Program-made: the position numbers and the translations under genes
Shown: one piece after another, positions 1 to 8,712 of the stretch
Position numbering within the stretch: position 1 is the first letter of the stretch
How the letters are laid out: every line of letters begins with the position of its first letter
The notes under the pieces: generated by a model
What the model saw: only the letters and a program-made list of their open reading frames with translations
What the model was told of the DNA's origin: nothing
Databases searched by the model: none
Assembly (NCBI GenBank): GCA_019635755.1
Contig: JAHBYW010000001.1
Location: 806,001-870,000 of the forward strand
Reading direction: 5' to 3'
From: Rhizobiaceae bacterium
GTDB lineage: Bacteria; Pseudomonadota; Alphaproteobacteria; Rhizobiales; Rhizobiaceae
DNA length: 64,000 nucleotides

Positions 1-1
1 C

Positions 2-460
2 GGCTTCCACTTCAACGATTCGAAATATGGCGACGACGACCTCGATTCCGGTTCGATAGACCCCTACCGCCTCTTCCTCGTCTTCAACGAACTGGTCGAT
101 GCCGAACTGTCGGGCGCCGAGGGGTTCGATCCCGCACACATGCTCGACCAGAGCCACAACGTCACCGACCCGATCGAGAGCCTGATGCTGTCGGCGACCG
201 AAGTGCAGCGCGCCTATGCACAGGCGCTGCTGGTCGACCGCAAGGCGCTCGAATCGCATCAGGGTTCGAACGATGCGCTGATGGCGACGCAGACACTGAA
301 GGCGGCCTACCGTACCGACGTCGGCCCGATTCTGGCCATGGCGCGGCTGGAGAAGGGCGGCGCCATCGATCCCGTCGCGGCATACCGCGCAGCCGGCTAC
401 CGAGCGAAAGTCGCCGCCGAGCGCCCCGCATCGGCCGCGGGCGGGGGCGGCATCGTCTAA
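2..460 (+). CDS. rhaI: L-rhamnose isomerase, C-terminal part (start outside window)
   Basis: The last 152 codons of an L-rhamnose isomerase of the RhaI (Pseudomonas stutzeri) type, which interconverts L-rhamnose and L-rhamnulose in the cytosol. The frame is open from the first bases of the window with FHFNDSKYGDDDL, a stretch typical of this family, then DPYRLFLVFNELVD and a helical tail ending in a Gly/Ala-rich segment. The start codon lies upstream of the window. The stop overlaps the stop of the convergent livF-like gene by a few bases. Family assignment rests on recognised motifs; the substrate could be another L-sugar. Confidence 0.8.
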   Translation, partial: GFHFNDSKYGDDDLDSGSIDPYRLFLVFNELVDAELSGAEGFDPAHMLDQSHNVTDPIESLMLSATEVQRAYAQALLVDRKALESHQGSNDALMATQTLKAAYRTDVGPILAMARLEKGGAIDPVAAYRAAGYRAKVAAERPASAAGGGGIV

Positions 461-1143
461 ACCCCGAGATACCGGTCGCGAACCGCAACATCCACGTCGA
501 GTGCGCGGCCCGTCCACACGCTGCGCCCATTTTCCAGGATCACGCAGCGATCCGCGACGGGAAGCAGTTCGCTCAACGTCTTGTCCACGACCAGGATCGA
601 CTGCCCGTTCGCCTTGAGGGTCTGGATGGCGCGCCAGATGTCCTGGCGGACCACCGGCGCCAGGCCCTCGGTCGCCTCGTCCAGCACCAGGAGCGTGGGG
701 TTTGTCGTCAGCGCTCGTCCGATCGCGAGCATCTGCTGCTCGCCGCCGGAGAGGGTCCGGGCAAACTGCCCTCCACGCTCCGCCAGCCTTGGAAAAAGCC
801 CTTCCACCTTCGCTTTGTCCCAACGCCCCGGTCGGGCGGCGGCAAGCAGGTTCTCCGCAACCGTCAGGTTCGGAAAGCAGCGGCGGCCCTCGGGAACCAG
901 TCCGAGTCCCTGCCGTGCGATTACATGAGGCGGCGCGCGGAAGATGTCGTCTCCGCCGAACTCGAGAACCCCGGCAACCGGCGTCGTCAGGTTGAAGATC
1001 GCACGGATCGTCGTCGTCTTGCCCATTCCGTTGCGGCCCAGCAGTGCCACCACCTCGCCCTCGCCGACGTCGAGGTCGACGCCGAAGAGTGCCTGGGTCG
1101 GACCGTAGGCTGCCTGGAGGCCGGCGACATGCAGCAGCCTCAT
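457..1143 (-). CDS. livF: Branched-chain amino acid-type ABC transporter ATP-binding protein (LivF family)
   Basis: Second ATPase of a HAAT-family (hydrophobic amino acid/amide) ABC importer; it powers uptake from the cytosolic face. The 228-residue protein has Walker A GRNGMGKTT near residue 37, signature LSGGEQQMLAIGRAL, and Walker B LLVLDEATEGLAP, all normal for LivF. It is the last gene of a tightly packed minus-strand operon: its ATG overlaps the livG stop (ATGA), which points to translational coupling. The transported ligand cannot be read from this subunit. Confidence 0.9.
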   Translation of the reverse strand: MRLLHVAGLQAAYGPTQALFGVDLDVGEGEVVALLGRNGMGKTTTIRAIFNLTTPVAGVLEFGGDDIFRAPPHVIARQGLGLVPEGRRCFPNLTVAENLLAAARPGRWDKAKVEGLFPRLAERGGQFARTLSGGEQQMLAIGRALTTNPTLLVLDEATEGLAPVVRQDIWRAIQTLKANGQSILVVDKTLSELLPVADRCVILENGRSVWTGRALDVDVAVRDRYLGV

Positions 1144-1889
1144 GCCCCGTCTCCCAGATAGGCGCGCCTGACCTCCGGATCGCGGCGTATCTCGTTGACC
1201 GTGCCGGTCGCGATGATGCGGCCGTAGACGAGAACGGAGACCCGGTCAGCCAGGGCGAACACGGCCTCCATGTCATGCTCGACGAGCAGGATGGGCGCCT
1301 CGTCGCGCAACCCTGCGAGGAACGACGTCAGCGCCTTCGATCCCTCCGGCCCCATGCCGGCCATCGGCTCGTCGAGCAGGAATGCCTTCGGGCCGGTCGC
1401 CAACGCGATCGCAATCTCCAGCAGACGGCGCTCACCGTGTGACAGCTCGGCCGCGGGCACGGCCGCGCGTTCGGCCAGCCTGACGCGCGCGAGCACCGCC
1501 ATCGCAGGCTCGGTAAGCGTTCGATCCGAGCGAATGTCCTTGAAGAAGCGGAAGCTCGATCCCTGCCGCGCCTGCAGCGCAAGCATGACATTGCGCAGCG
1601 CAGAGAACTCGAGCGCGACGGAGGAGACCTGGAAGGTTCGCGCCAGCCCGAGCCGCACCCGTTCTGCCATGTGAAGGCCCGCGATGTCGCGACCGTCGAA
1701 CCGCAGCGTTCCGGTGTCGGGCTTCAGCGTGCCGGCAATCTGGTGGATCAGCGTCGACTTGCCCGCCCCATTCGGGCCGATCAACGCGTGAACCTCGCCC
1801 GGCCTCAGATCGAGACTGACATCATCGGTCGCTTTCAGCGCGCCGAAGCTCTTGCTGAGGCCGACGAGCTGGAGGATCGGCTCAGCCAT
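1140..1889 (-). CDS. livG: Branched-chain amino acid-type ABC transporter ATP-binding protein (LivG family)
   Basis: First ATPase of the importer, 249 residues from the chosen start. Walker A is GPNGAGKST. The signature is LSHGERR rather than the commoner LSGGQ, which is usual for LivG. The C-terminus carries the LivG extension ending in RRDPEVRRAYLGDGA. I chose the ATG at 1889 (MAEPILQL) over an upstream ATG because alignable sequence begins there and it overlaps the livM stop by only 8 bases. It pairs with LivF as an asymmetric ATPase dimer under the LivH/LivM permease. Confidence 0.9.
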   Translation of the reverse strand: MAEPILQLVGLSKSFGALKATDDVSLDLRPGEVHALIGPNGAGKSTLIHQIAGTLKPDTGTLRFDGRDIAGLHMAERVRLGLARTFQVSSVALEFSALRNVMLALQARQGSSFRFFKDIRSDRTLTEPAMAVLARVRLAERAAVPAAELSHGERRLLEIAIALATGPKAFLLDEPMAGMGPEGSKALTSFLAGLRDEAPILLVEHDMEAVFALADRVSVLVYGRIIATGTVNEIRRDPEVRRAYLGDGA

Positions 1890-2853
1890 GGCGCGGCCTG
1901 CCGGCGAAGACCCCGATAACCCCGCCGCGCGCGAAGAGCACGACGCCAAGCAGGATGAGGCCGAGGAAGAACTGCCACCGCTCGGTGATGCCGCCGAGCG
2001 CGAACTCCAGCAGGACGTAGAGCGTCGCTCCTGCGACCGGCCCGTAGAGCCGGCCGACCCCGCCCAGGATGATCAGCACGATCAGTTCGCCCGACATCTG
2101 CCAGGATAGCATCGACGGGCTGACGAACCGGTTGAGATCGGCGAAGAGCGCGCCCGCCACGCCCGTCACGGCGGCCGAAATGACGAATGCCGCCAGCCTG
2201 ACGTGGAACGGGCGGATGCCGACCGCGGCCAGCCGCGTTTCGTTCTGGCGCGCCGCCTGCAGGGCGGAGCCGAACCGCGAGTGCTGGAGCCGGTGAAAGA
2301 AGACCAGCGACAGGCCGAGGAGCCCGTAGCAGATGGCGAGGAACGACAGCGGCCGCAGCGTGTCGATACCCGGGAAATTGTTGCGGACGAAGAAGGAGAG
2401 GCCGTCCTCGCCGCCGTAGGCGGGCCAGGAGATGGCGAAATAGAACGCCATCTGCGCAAAGGCGAGCGTGATCATGATGAAGTAGACGCCCGAGGTCCTG
2501 AGGCTGATCGCGCCGATGACGAACGCGAGCAGCGCACAGGCGACGATCGCGACTAGCCAGATGACCGGCATGAGCTTGGTCCCGGGAATGCCGGCGAACA
2601 TCGGCTCCATGTTGAAGGCATGCACGGCAAGAATACCGGCCACGTAGCCGCCGAGGCCGAAGAACGCGGCATGGCCGAACGACACGAGCCCGCCGAGGCC
2701 GAGCGCCATGTTGAGGCCGACGGCCGCGAGCGCCAGGATCGCGATCCGCGTTGCGAGCGTGACGTAGAACGGCTCGCCGAGCAGGCTCGTCGCCACGGGC
2801 GCCGCGACCAGCAGCACCGACAGGACGATGTTGAAGGCTGTCTCCCTCGCCAT
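1882..2853 (-). CDS. livM: Branched-chain amino acid-type ABC transporter permease (LivM family)
   Basis: Inner-membrane permease of 323 residues, with many hydrophobic helices and the LivM-typical stretch NMALGLGGLVSFGHAAFFGLG that contacts the ATPase. A long upstream extension of the open frame lies inside livH and is ignored: the ATG at 2853 shares one base with the livH stop (TGATG). It heterodimerises with LivH to form the channel. Confidence 0.9.
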   Translation of the reverse strand: MARETAFNIVLSVLLVAAPVATSLLGEPFYVTLATRIAILALAAVGLNMALGLGGLVSFGHAAFFGLGGYVAGILAVHAFNMEPMFAGIPGTKLMPVIWLVAIVACALLAFVIGAISLRTSGVYFIMITLAFAQMAFYFAISWPAYGGEDGLSFFVRNNFPGIDTLRPLSFLAICYGLLGLSLVFFHRLQHSRFGSALQAARQNETRLAAVGIRPFHVRLAAFVISAAVTGVAGALFADLNRFVSPSMLSWQMSGELIVLIILGGVGRLYGPVAGATLYVLLEFALGGITERWQFFLGLILLGVVLFARGGVIGVFAGRPRHG

Positions 2854-3773
2854 CACGAGCCTGCGGGGAACAGGCCCTGCGGCCGGATCGCCAGGATCAG
2901 CGCCATGACCACGTAGATGAGCATCGAGGCCAGTGCGGCGCCTGTCGACGCCGCTGCCGAGGGCGAGACGAAGGTCGACAGCAGGGCGGGAAGCAGGAAA
3001 CGGCCCAGCGTATCGACCACCCCCACCAGCAGCGCCCCCACCAGCGCCCCGCGGATCGATCCGATGCCGCCGATCACGATGACCACGAAGGCGAGGATCA
3101 GCACCGGCTCGCCCATGCCGATCTGGACGGACTGCAGCGCACCGACCATCGCGCCGGCGAAGCCTGCGAGCGCGGCTCCGAGCGCGAACACGATCGTGTA
3201 GAGGCTGCGGATGTCGACGCCGAGCGCGGCGATCATCTCGCGGTCGGATTCGCCTGCCCGGATGCGCATGCCCATCCGGGTGCGTGCGATCAGGAGGTAG
3301 AGCCCGATCGCGACGGCGGCGCCCGCGCCGATGAGCGCCAGCCTGTAGAGCTGGTAGCGCGAGCCGCCTGGCAGCGGCACCGTACCCTGCAGCAGCGGCG
3401 GAATGTCCAGATAGAGCGGCAGCGAGCCGAAAAGCCACCGGGTCGCTTCGGACAGGATGAGGATCAGCGCGAAGGTCGCCAGCACCTGATCGAGATGATC
3501 GCGCTGATAGAGGCGTCGGATGACGACGACTTCAATCAGCGCGCCCGCCGCCGCGGCGGCGGCAAGGCTCGCCATCAGCCCCAGCCAGAACGAACCGGTT
3601 GCGGCGGCGACGGCGGCGCAGGCGAACGCTCCGATCATGTAGAGCGAACCGTGCGCGAGGTTGATGAGCCCCATGACGCCGAAGATCAGCGTCAGGCCGG
3701 CGGCCATCAGAAACAGCATGAAGCCGAACTGAAGTCCGTTCAGGAGTTGCTCAAGGAAGAGGGTCGCCTGCAC
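2853..3773 (-). CDS. livH: Branched-chain amino acid-type ABC transporter permease (LivH family)
   Basis: Inner-membrane permease, 306 residues, about eight hydrophobic segments. It has the LivH N-terminal signature NGLQFGFMLFLMAAGLTLIF and the following GLINLAHGSLYMIGAF. Typical length for the family. It lies 60 bases downstream of the binding-protein gene in the same operon and directly upstream of livM. Confidence 0.9.
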   Translation of the reverse strand: MQATLFLEQLLNGLQFGFMLFLMAAGLTLIFGVMGLINLAHGSLYMIGAFACAAVAAATGSFWLGLMASLAAAAAAGALIEVVVIRRLYQRDHLDQVLATFALILILSEATRWLFGSLPLYLDIPPLLQGTVPLPGGSRYQLYRLALIGAGAAVAIGLYLLIARTRMGMRIRAGESDREMIAALGVDIRSLYTIVFALGAALAGFAGAMVGALQSVQIGMGEPVLILAFVVIVIGGIGSIRGALVGALLVGVVDTLGRFLLPALLSTFVSPSAAASTGAALASMLIYVVMALILAIRPQGLFPAGS

Positions 3774-3833
3774 GATGGGCGCCGGGCCGTGCCTGGCCGC
3801 CCCTGAAGGCGCGGCCAGGCGAAGCTCTGCGGA

Positions 3834-4967
3834 TCAGATCTTGCAGTCCTTGGCGTAGGCGTCGCCATGGTCGGTGAAGGCGGTGCCGATGATCCTGTTC
3901 GTGATCACGTCGCCCTCCTTCACGACCTCGCGGACATAGATGTCCTGGATCGGGTGCTGGTTGGAGTTGAACCTGAACTTGCCCCGGACGGTCGCGAAGT
4001 CTGCCTCCTTGAGCGCGGCGCGGAACGCGTCCTTGTCCTTCACGCCGGCCTTGGCGAGGGCCGAGAGGATCAGGTTGGCGGTGTCGTAGGCCTGCGCCGC
4101 GTAGATCGACGGCAAGCGGTTGTATTCCGCCTGGAACGCCGCGACGAAGTCCTTGTTGGCGGCGTTGTCCAAATCCTTCGCCCAGGAGGCGGAGTTCCTG
4201 ACGCCGAGCGCCGCGTCGCCGATCGCTCCCAAGACATCCTGGCTGAACGAGAAGCCCGGACCCATCAGCGGCGTGCCCACCCCCGATTGCGCATACTGCT
4301 TCGTGAAGGCGATGCCCATGCCGCCGGGCAGGAAGATGAACACGCCGTCGGCATCCGACGCGCGGATCTGCGCGATTTCGGCGGCATAGTCAGTCTGGCC
4401 GAGTTGCGTATAGACCTCGCCGGCGATCTCACCCTTGTAGTAGCGCTTGAAGCCGGTCAGCGAATCCTTTCCCGCCGGGTAGTTCGGGGCGAGGATGAAC
4501 ATCTTCTTGTAGTCGGCGTTGGCGTACTCGCCCATCGCTTCATGGAAATTGTCGTTCTGGTAGGCGACGTTGAAGTAGTTCTTGTTGCACTGCGCGCCGG
4601 CCAGCGGCGACGGGCCGGCATTGGGCGAGAGGTAGATGATGTCCTGGGCGGTCACGCTCGGCACGACCGCCATGGCCAGGTTCGACCAGATGATCCCGGT
4701 CAGGAGATCGACCTTGTCGCTCTGCACCATCTTGTCGGCGATCTGAACGGCCAGCTCGGGCTTCTGGGCATCGTCCTCGACGATGATCTCGATCTCGGCA
4801 TTGCCCGATTTTTTGATGGCGAGCTCGAAGGCGTCGCGCACATCGATCCCGAGGCCCGCGCCGCCGCCCGAAAGCGTCGTGATCATGCCGATCTTCACGG
4901 GCTCGGCCACGGCAGCGCCGGTGCTGGCCAGTATCGCGAGCGCGCACGCCGCTAGCGTCTTCTTCAT
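3834..4967 (-). CDS. Periplasmic substrate-binding protein of HAAT-family ABC transporter (LivK-like)
   Basis: Periplasmic ligand-binding subunit (Peripla_BP_6 fold), 377 residues with an N-terminal signal peptide ending near AVAEPVKIG. It opens with GMITTLSGGGAGLGIDVRDAFELA, the region that begins the first lobe. First gene of the operon. The start is fixed by a strong GGGGAGG ribosome site six bases before ATG. The amino acid or amide it binds is not predictable from sequence alone. No clear operator is seen upstream. Confidence 0.85.
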   Translation of the reverse strand: MKKTLAACALAILASTGAAVAEPVKIGMITTLSGGGAGLGIDVRDAFELAIKKSGNAEIEIIVEDDAQKPELAVQIADKMVQSDKVDLLTGIIWSNLAMAVVPSVTAQDIIYLSPNAGPSPLAGAQCNKNYFNVAYQNDNFHEAMGEYANADYKKMFILAPNYPAGKDSLTGFKRYYKGEIAGEVYTQLGQTDYAAEIAQIRASDADGVFIFLPGGMGIAFTKQYAQSGVGTPLMGPGFSFSQDVLGAIGDAALGVRNSASWAKDLDNAANKDFVAAFQAEYNRLPSIYAAQAYDTANLILSALAKAGVKDKDAFRAALKEADFATVRGKFRFNSNQHPIQDIYVREVVKEGDVITNRIIGTAFTDHGDAYAKDCKI

Positions 4968-5239
4968 ATGGACCTCCCCTGTCGCAATCCAGTCGCCCTT
5001 CCTAAAAGCCGAATTTGAATGGCTTGGCTAGTGTACCTTTCGTTTCGATCGGCTGGCGACGGGTAACACGACGCCCTGCTCGCCAAACTGCGTGCCATGG
5101 GTCTGAGCCTTCCGACAATGGAGCGGGGATGGTCGCGACCGGCATGGCGCGAAGCGGAGGGCAGCGGGCCTGTTCAAGCCCGCAAACGACCGCCGTCAGC
5201 CTGGCGCCGCCTGAATTGTCTTAAAGATCAAGCGCTTAT
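4968..5239. other. Intergenic region between livK and the left element boundary
   Basis: No gene is supported here. It should hold the livK promoter on the minus strand, but I cannot single out a convincing -35/-10 pair. The right edge is the junction with the integrated element. Confidence 0.5.
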
Positions 5240-5293
5240 TGGCGCACCCAAGAGGATTCGAACCTCTGACCTTTGCCTTCGGAGGGCAACGCT
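5240..5293. other. attL: 54-bp displaced 3' end of tRNA-Arg(CCG)
   Basis: These 54 bases are identical to 35118-35171 inside the intact tRNA-Arg gene; sequence diverges on both sides. The copy covers the CCA end, T-arm, variable region and anticodon arm but lacks the D-arm and 5' acceptor strand, so it cannot be a working tRNA. Integration at a tRNA 3' end by a tyrosine recombinase leaves exactly this arrangement, and an integrase gene begins 163 bases away. Confidence 0.95.
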
Positions 5294-5455
5294 TGAGCTT
5301 TCCTGGAGTTTCCCGCATATTCCCGGGTCGTCACTACGATATTGAATTTATTTGATAATATGCCTTTCAGCCGGCATTGACTGAGTTGTCGACATCCTTC
5401 ATTTTACCGCGCCCGTGATTACTCGGTGATTTTTTTCGGAGCTTAGCGCGCGCGA
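5294..5455. other. Integrase upstream region with candidate arm-type site
   Basis: Relatively AT-rich stretch between attL and int. It contains GTGATTACTCGGTGATTT at 5415-5432, which recurs with one mismatch at 35050-35067 near attR. This is a plausible integrase arm-type or excisionase site. The int promoter must also lie here. Confidence 0.5.
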
Positions 5456-6682
5456 ATGGCGGTTGGTAAACTCACCAAGACGTCGATCGAAACGGCGATA
5501 GCACAGAGACTGCCCGTCATTCTGTGGGATACGACGACGAAAGGGTTTGGCGCGAAGGTATCTGACCGCGGCATCTGCTCGTTCATCGTCCAATATCGGC
5601 TGCCCGGCGGCAGGCGCGGTCGCACGAGGCGTGTGACGATCGGCAGATTTGGAGGACCGTGGACTGTTGAGTTAGCTCGACAGAGGGCGAAGGAGATTCT
5701 CGGCGAAGCCGTGCTTGGATCGGATCCAGCGGACAAGAAAGCCAAGCTGGGACGCACTGTGACGGTTTCGCAGCTTTGCGATCGTTATCTGTCTGAGGGC
5801 ACGGCGACGAAGAAGGCGAGTACCCTGAGATCGGACCGCGGAAGGATCAATCGGCACATCAAAGTACTGCTCGGAAACAAGCTCATCACCGAGATCACAC
5901 GAACTGATGTGCGTCGTTTTCTCAAGGACGTCTCGGAGGGGAAGACAGCGGTCGTTGAAAAGACGGGGTTCCGAGGAAAGGCCGTCGTGCGGGGTGGAAA
6001 GGGCACCGCGACAAGAACGGTCGGCCTTCTTGGTGGAATCTTCAGTTTCGCCGTCGACGACGGGCTTATCGTTACCAATCCAGTGACAGGTGTCGAGCGC
6101 CACAAAGACCGACGCAATCAACGGTTCCTTACTCTCGATGACATTCGCACTCTGGGAGAGGCTCTACGCGTAGAAGAGGAAAATGGCGCCAACCCAGAGG
6201 CGATCGCGATCGTTAAGCTCCTCCTCCTTACAGGCGCTCGTCGAGGCGAAGTTGAGGGATTAAAATGGAGCGAGGTCGATTTTGCACGGTCGTACTTGTG
6301 TCTTGAAGATTCGAAAACTGGCCAAAAGCTGGTTCGCCTCAGTGAACCGGCTTTGGCGATCCTTCGGAACCAGCATGTCCGATCCAGCTCATCTCCGTGG
6401 GTATTTCCGTCTCGCAACGGCCTCACTCATTTCAGTGGAACCCGTAAGATTTGGCTTCGCGTAATCGGCAGGACAAACTTCAGTGGCCTGCGAATTCATG
6501 ACCTCCGCCACTCGTTTGCGACGATCGGTGTCGAGCTAACTAAAAGCCTCCCCCACATGAGCGGTCTTTTGGGTCATGGGAATTACTCGACAACCCAGCA
6601 GTATCTCCACCTCTTGGATGACTCCCTCTGGCGGGCTACGCGCGAAACGGGGTCAGCTATTGAGAAGGCGCTGGGCCCTTAG
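5456..6682 (+). CDS. int: Tyrosine-type site-specific integrase (P4-like, DUF4102 N-terminus)
   Basis: Integrase/recombinase of 408 residues that inserts and excises the element at tRNA-Arg(CCG). The N-terminal about 100 residues look like the DUF4102 arm-binding domain (LPVILWDTTTKGFGAKVS). A SAM-like core-binding domain follows. The catalytic domain shows R262 in TGARRGE, H348-x-x-R351 in HDLRHS, a later His in LLGHGN, and the nucleophile Y383 in QQYLHL. All active-site residues are present, so the enzyme should work. It reads away from attL. The intact tRNA is at the opposite end of the element. Base composition is less GC-rich than the flanks. Confidence 0.95.
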   Translation: MAVGKLTKTSIETAIAQRLPVILWDTTTKGFGAKVSDRGICSFIVQYRLPGGRRGRTRRVTIGRFGGPWTVELARQRAKEILGEAVLGSDPADKKAKLGRTVTVSQLCDRYLSEGTATKKASTLRSDRGRINRHIKVLLGNKLITEITRTDVRRFLKDVSEGKTAVVEKTGFRGKAVVRGGKGTATRTVGLLGGIFSFAVDDGLIVTNPVTGVERHKDRRNQRFLTLDDIRTLGEALRVEEENGANPEAIAIVKLLLLTGARRGEVEGLKWSEVDFARSYLCLEDSKTGQKLVRLSEPALAILRNQHVRSSSSPWVFPSRNGLTHFSGTRKIWLRVIGRTNFSGLRIHDLRHSFATIGVELTKSLPHMSGLLGHGNYSTTQQYLHLLDDSLWRATRETGSAIEKALGP

Positions 6683-6851
6683 CGGCGGTTTTTTCACCCT
6701 TGATTATAGGTATAAATTCCTATACGCTGACTGCGGCAGGCGCTGCGACGCAGCACTTTGGCCAGCGCATCTAACTCGGAGCTGAATATGACCTTTCGAC
6801 CACCGTGGGTCGCCCGATGGCGAACCCAACCCGCCCCACAGCAGGCAAGAC

Positions 6852-6878
6852 GAGGCGCTTCGGCGCCTCTTTGCTTTT
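6852..6878 (+). terminator. Hairpin with TTCG loop and T-rich tail
   Basis: Perfect 7-bp stem GAGGCGC/GCGCCTC closed by a TTCG tetraloop and followed by TTTGCTTTT. It looks like an intrinsic terminator but lies only 13 bases before the ATG of the next gene. It may end int transcription or attenuate the downstream gene. Confidence 0.6.
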
Positions 6879-6891
6879 CCGGGGGGTGCTG

Positions 6892-7533
6892 ATGGCCAGG
6901 AACGACAAGGATTTCGCTCCGGGCCTGATCGTGTTCGGCCTTGATGACGCGAACAAGCCGCACGCCTCGGTGTTCAGCAAGCCGGACGTTGAGGAAGCGA
7001 AGAAGGCGGCGAGCGCCATGGCCATGTTCTGGCTGGCGGTGTCGCCCGGCCAGCATGCCGATGTGGTGGCGGCACTGCCCGAAGGCCGGTTGTTCGGGTC
7101 CGGCAAGGCCTTCGTGCCCTTCGTGACGGTCGAACGGTACGATGTCATCGCCAAGCTCGCAGGCAAGCCCACGGCAGCCGAAACGGCCTCCGCGGCCACC
7201 AAGCAGCCCGGCAGTCCTAAAAACGCGCCTGTGAGCCCCGCAGCAGCCCCTACGGCCACGCCAAAGGCCTCGGGTCAGGCTCAATCGGTCGGTGAAGGCC
7301 CGGCAGCCGCCTTCAACCCCGCCGACCTTTGGGGTGCCGTCGAGGTCAACCAGCTGGTCCTGGCCTATGACGCCGATGCCGAAGCCTATTACCCAGCATG
7401 GGTCAACGCCATCAAAGCCAAGGGCATCCTGACGGTCCAGTTTCGCGACTATGTCGGCGAACGGCCAATCGACGTGGGGATCAAGGACATCGGGCTAATC
7501 CACCCCGTTCACGCCAAGCAGAGGCGACGCTGA
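6892..7533 (+). CDS. Hypothetical protein of plasmid/genomic-island type
   Basis: A 213-residue soluble protein I do not recognise as a characterised family. The N-terminal half (MARNDKDFAPGLIVFGLDD) is followed by an Ala/Pro/Thr-rich linker at about residues 90-140 and a C-terminal half (LVLAYDADAEAYYPAWVNAI, then LTVQFRDYVGERPIDVGI) that could be a small beta domain. The ATG at 6892 follows a GGGGGG-type ribosome site; a further upstream ATG would put the hairpin at 6852 inside the coding region, so I reject it. It sits with a DUF3768 gene, a pairing common on alphaproteobacterial plasmids and islands. Confidence 0.65.
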   Translation: MARNDKDFAPGLIVFGLDDANKPHASVFSKPDVEEAKKAASAMAMFWLAVSPGQHADVVAALPEGRLFGSGKAFVPFVTVERYDVIAKLAGKPTAAETASAATKQPGSPKNAPVSPAAAPTATPKASGQAQSVGEGPAAAFNPADLWGAVEVNQLVLAYDADAEAYYPAWVNAIKAKGILTVQFRDYVGERPIDVGIKDIGLIHPVHAKQRRR

Positions 7534-7542
7534 CGCAACCTT

Positions 7543-7568
7543 GGGCCGGGCTCTTCCCCGGCCCTTTT
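7543..7568 (+). terminator. Intrinsic terminator
   Basis: Eight-bp GC stem GGGCCGGG/CCCGGCCC with a six-base loop followed directly by TTTT. It follows the stop at 7533 and precedes the DUF3768 start by under 20 bases, the same hairpin-before-gene layout as at 6852. Confidence 0.7.
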
Positions 7569-7586
7569 CATTCTTGGGAGCTGGAT

Positions 7587-7949
7587 ATGATCGCACGCCC
7601 AACACACGATGCGCCCCCGATCGAACAAAGACTGGCCCGCATCCGCGACCTCAACGACGAACTGCGCAGGACAGGCATAGGCGGCCGGATGGTTTTGACC
7701 AACGGTATCGCTGCCCTGTCCGAGAAGGCTATCGGCGGCATTTTGCTGGCGGTCGCCAACTTCGATGCCTTCGACCAGGACAACGACCCCCACGGCGAAC
7801 ACGACTTCGGCCAGGTGGCTGTGGGCGATCATCGGATCATCTGGAAGATCGACTACTACGACCTCGGCTTTTCCGGGCACTCGCAGGACAAAAGCGACCC
7901 CGCCGTCACCAAGCGCGTTCTCACCGTCATGCTCGCGGAGGAGTATTGA
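7587..7949 (+). CDS. DUF3768 family protein
   Basis: A 120-residue protein of the DUF3768 family, which is widespread on alphaproteobacterial plasmids and genomic islands and has no known function. Recognisable parts are IRDLNDELRRTG, then NFDAFDQDNDPHGEHDFG and WKIDYYDLGFSGHSQDKSDP, with an alternating His/Asp pattern. It ends in RVLTVMLAEEY. The ATG at 7587 has GGGAG about seven bases upstream. Convergent with the XRE regulator. Confidence 0.8.
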   Translation: MIARPTHDAPPIEQRLARIRDLNDELRRTGIGGRMVLTNGIAALSEKAIGGILLAVANFDAFDQDNDPHGEHDFGQVAVGDHRIIWKIDYYDLGFSGHSQDKSDPAVTKRVLTVMLAEEY

Positions 7950-7960
7950 TGAAACGAGAA

Positions 7961-8227
7961 CTAGTGATCGCGCTTTCGCTTGCGGCCCGCCGGCAGGGTC
8001 GGGGGCAGAGACTTGCTGCTGGGCAGCACAAACAGATCAGCAATCGGCACATCCAATGCGTTAGCGAACGCCTGAACCGAGTCGATCGTGACGTTCTCCT
8101 GACCGCGCTCGACCCGACCTGTGTACGCCCGGTCGATGCCTGCCGCCAACGCGAGGCGCTCTTGAGAAAGCCCCTTGCCTACCCGGAGCTTTCGCAGGTT
8201 CCAGCCGAGAATCTCGCGGGCATTCAT
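7961..8227 (-). CDS. XRE-family helix-turn-helix transcriptional regulator
   Basis: An 88-residue protein that is almost entirely one HTH_3 domain: NLRKLRVGKGLSQERLALAA, recognition region DRAYTGRVERGQENVTI, and VQAFANALDVPIADLF, then a basic tail. Dimeric DNA-binding repressors of this size commonly control islands or prophages. I start at MNAREILGW; an in-frame ATG four codons upstream is possible. It is divergent from the membrane-protein operon at 8353 and may regulate it, but no operator repeat was identified. Confidence 0.85.
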   Translation of the reverse strand: MNAREILGWNLRKLRVGKGLSQERLALAAGIDRAYTGRVERGQENVTIDSVQAFANALDVPIADLFVLPSSKSLPPTLPAGRKRKRDH

Positions 8228-8352
8228 AACCCGCAACAAAGGGACGTGTGCGTCCCAATAATCGACGGACTAACAATCTCTGATTTATTCGGCTATTTTC
8301 GTGTGCGGGCAAAGTCGATGACGACTGGCGCGCCAACGAATGGGGGAACAGC

Positions 8353-8712
8353 ATGAAGATCGCAGTTGGGATCATAGGAATTTTGCTTGGGCTGCTGGTG
8401 CTGCTGCAGTCCTGCACCGTGGCCACGGGCGGACATCTCGTCGACAACAAAGCGCTCGGCGAAGCCGGATCGATCGGCGTGTTCGTCGGGTTTCTGTGCT
8501 TCGTCGGCGGTGCGTTCGCGTTCGGCCTGCCGCTCGTGTCAGTGTTTGTGTTCGCCTTGGCGGGACTGCTCGCCTTCATGGTGTCCGGCGACTTTCCCGA
8601 CATGATGGTTTGGGGGTTCGTCTCGGTCGGCTTGGCAGGCCTTTCAGCTTGGGCATGGCGGTCGGGCCGGACGAAAGCTGCCAATGCGACCAGCCAGCGG
8701 GCACAGCCATGA
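8353..8712 (+). CDS. Small integral membrane protein, unknown
   Basis: A 119-residue hydrophobic protein with an N-terminal helix (VGIIGILLGLLVLLQS), then about three more hydrophobic segments, and a short basic C-terminus. The Cys in LLQSCTV could suggest a lipobox but lacks the usual shape. No family recognised. Its stop overlaps the ATG of the GYF_2 gene (ATGA), so the two are translationally coupled. Part of a three-gene membrane operon. Confidence 0.65.
   Translation: MKIAVGIIGILLGLLVLLQSCTVATGGHLVDNKALGEAGSIGVFVGFLCFVGGAFAFGLPLVSVFVFALAGLLAFMVSGDFPDMMVWGFVSVGLAGLSAWAWRSGRTKAANATSQRAQP

Noticed and set aside
5240-5293. Second tRNA-Arg gene
   Set aside because: Only the 3' part is present; no D-arm or 5' acceptor strand, so it is the attL remnant.
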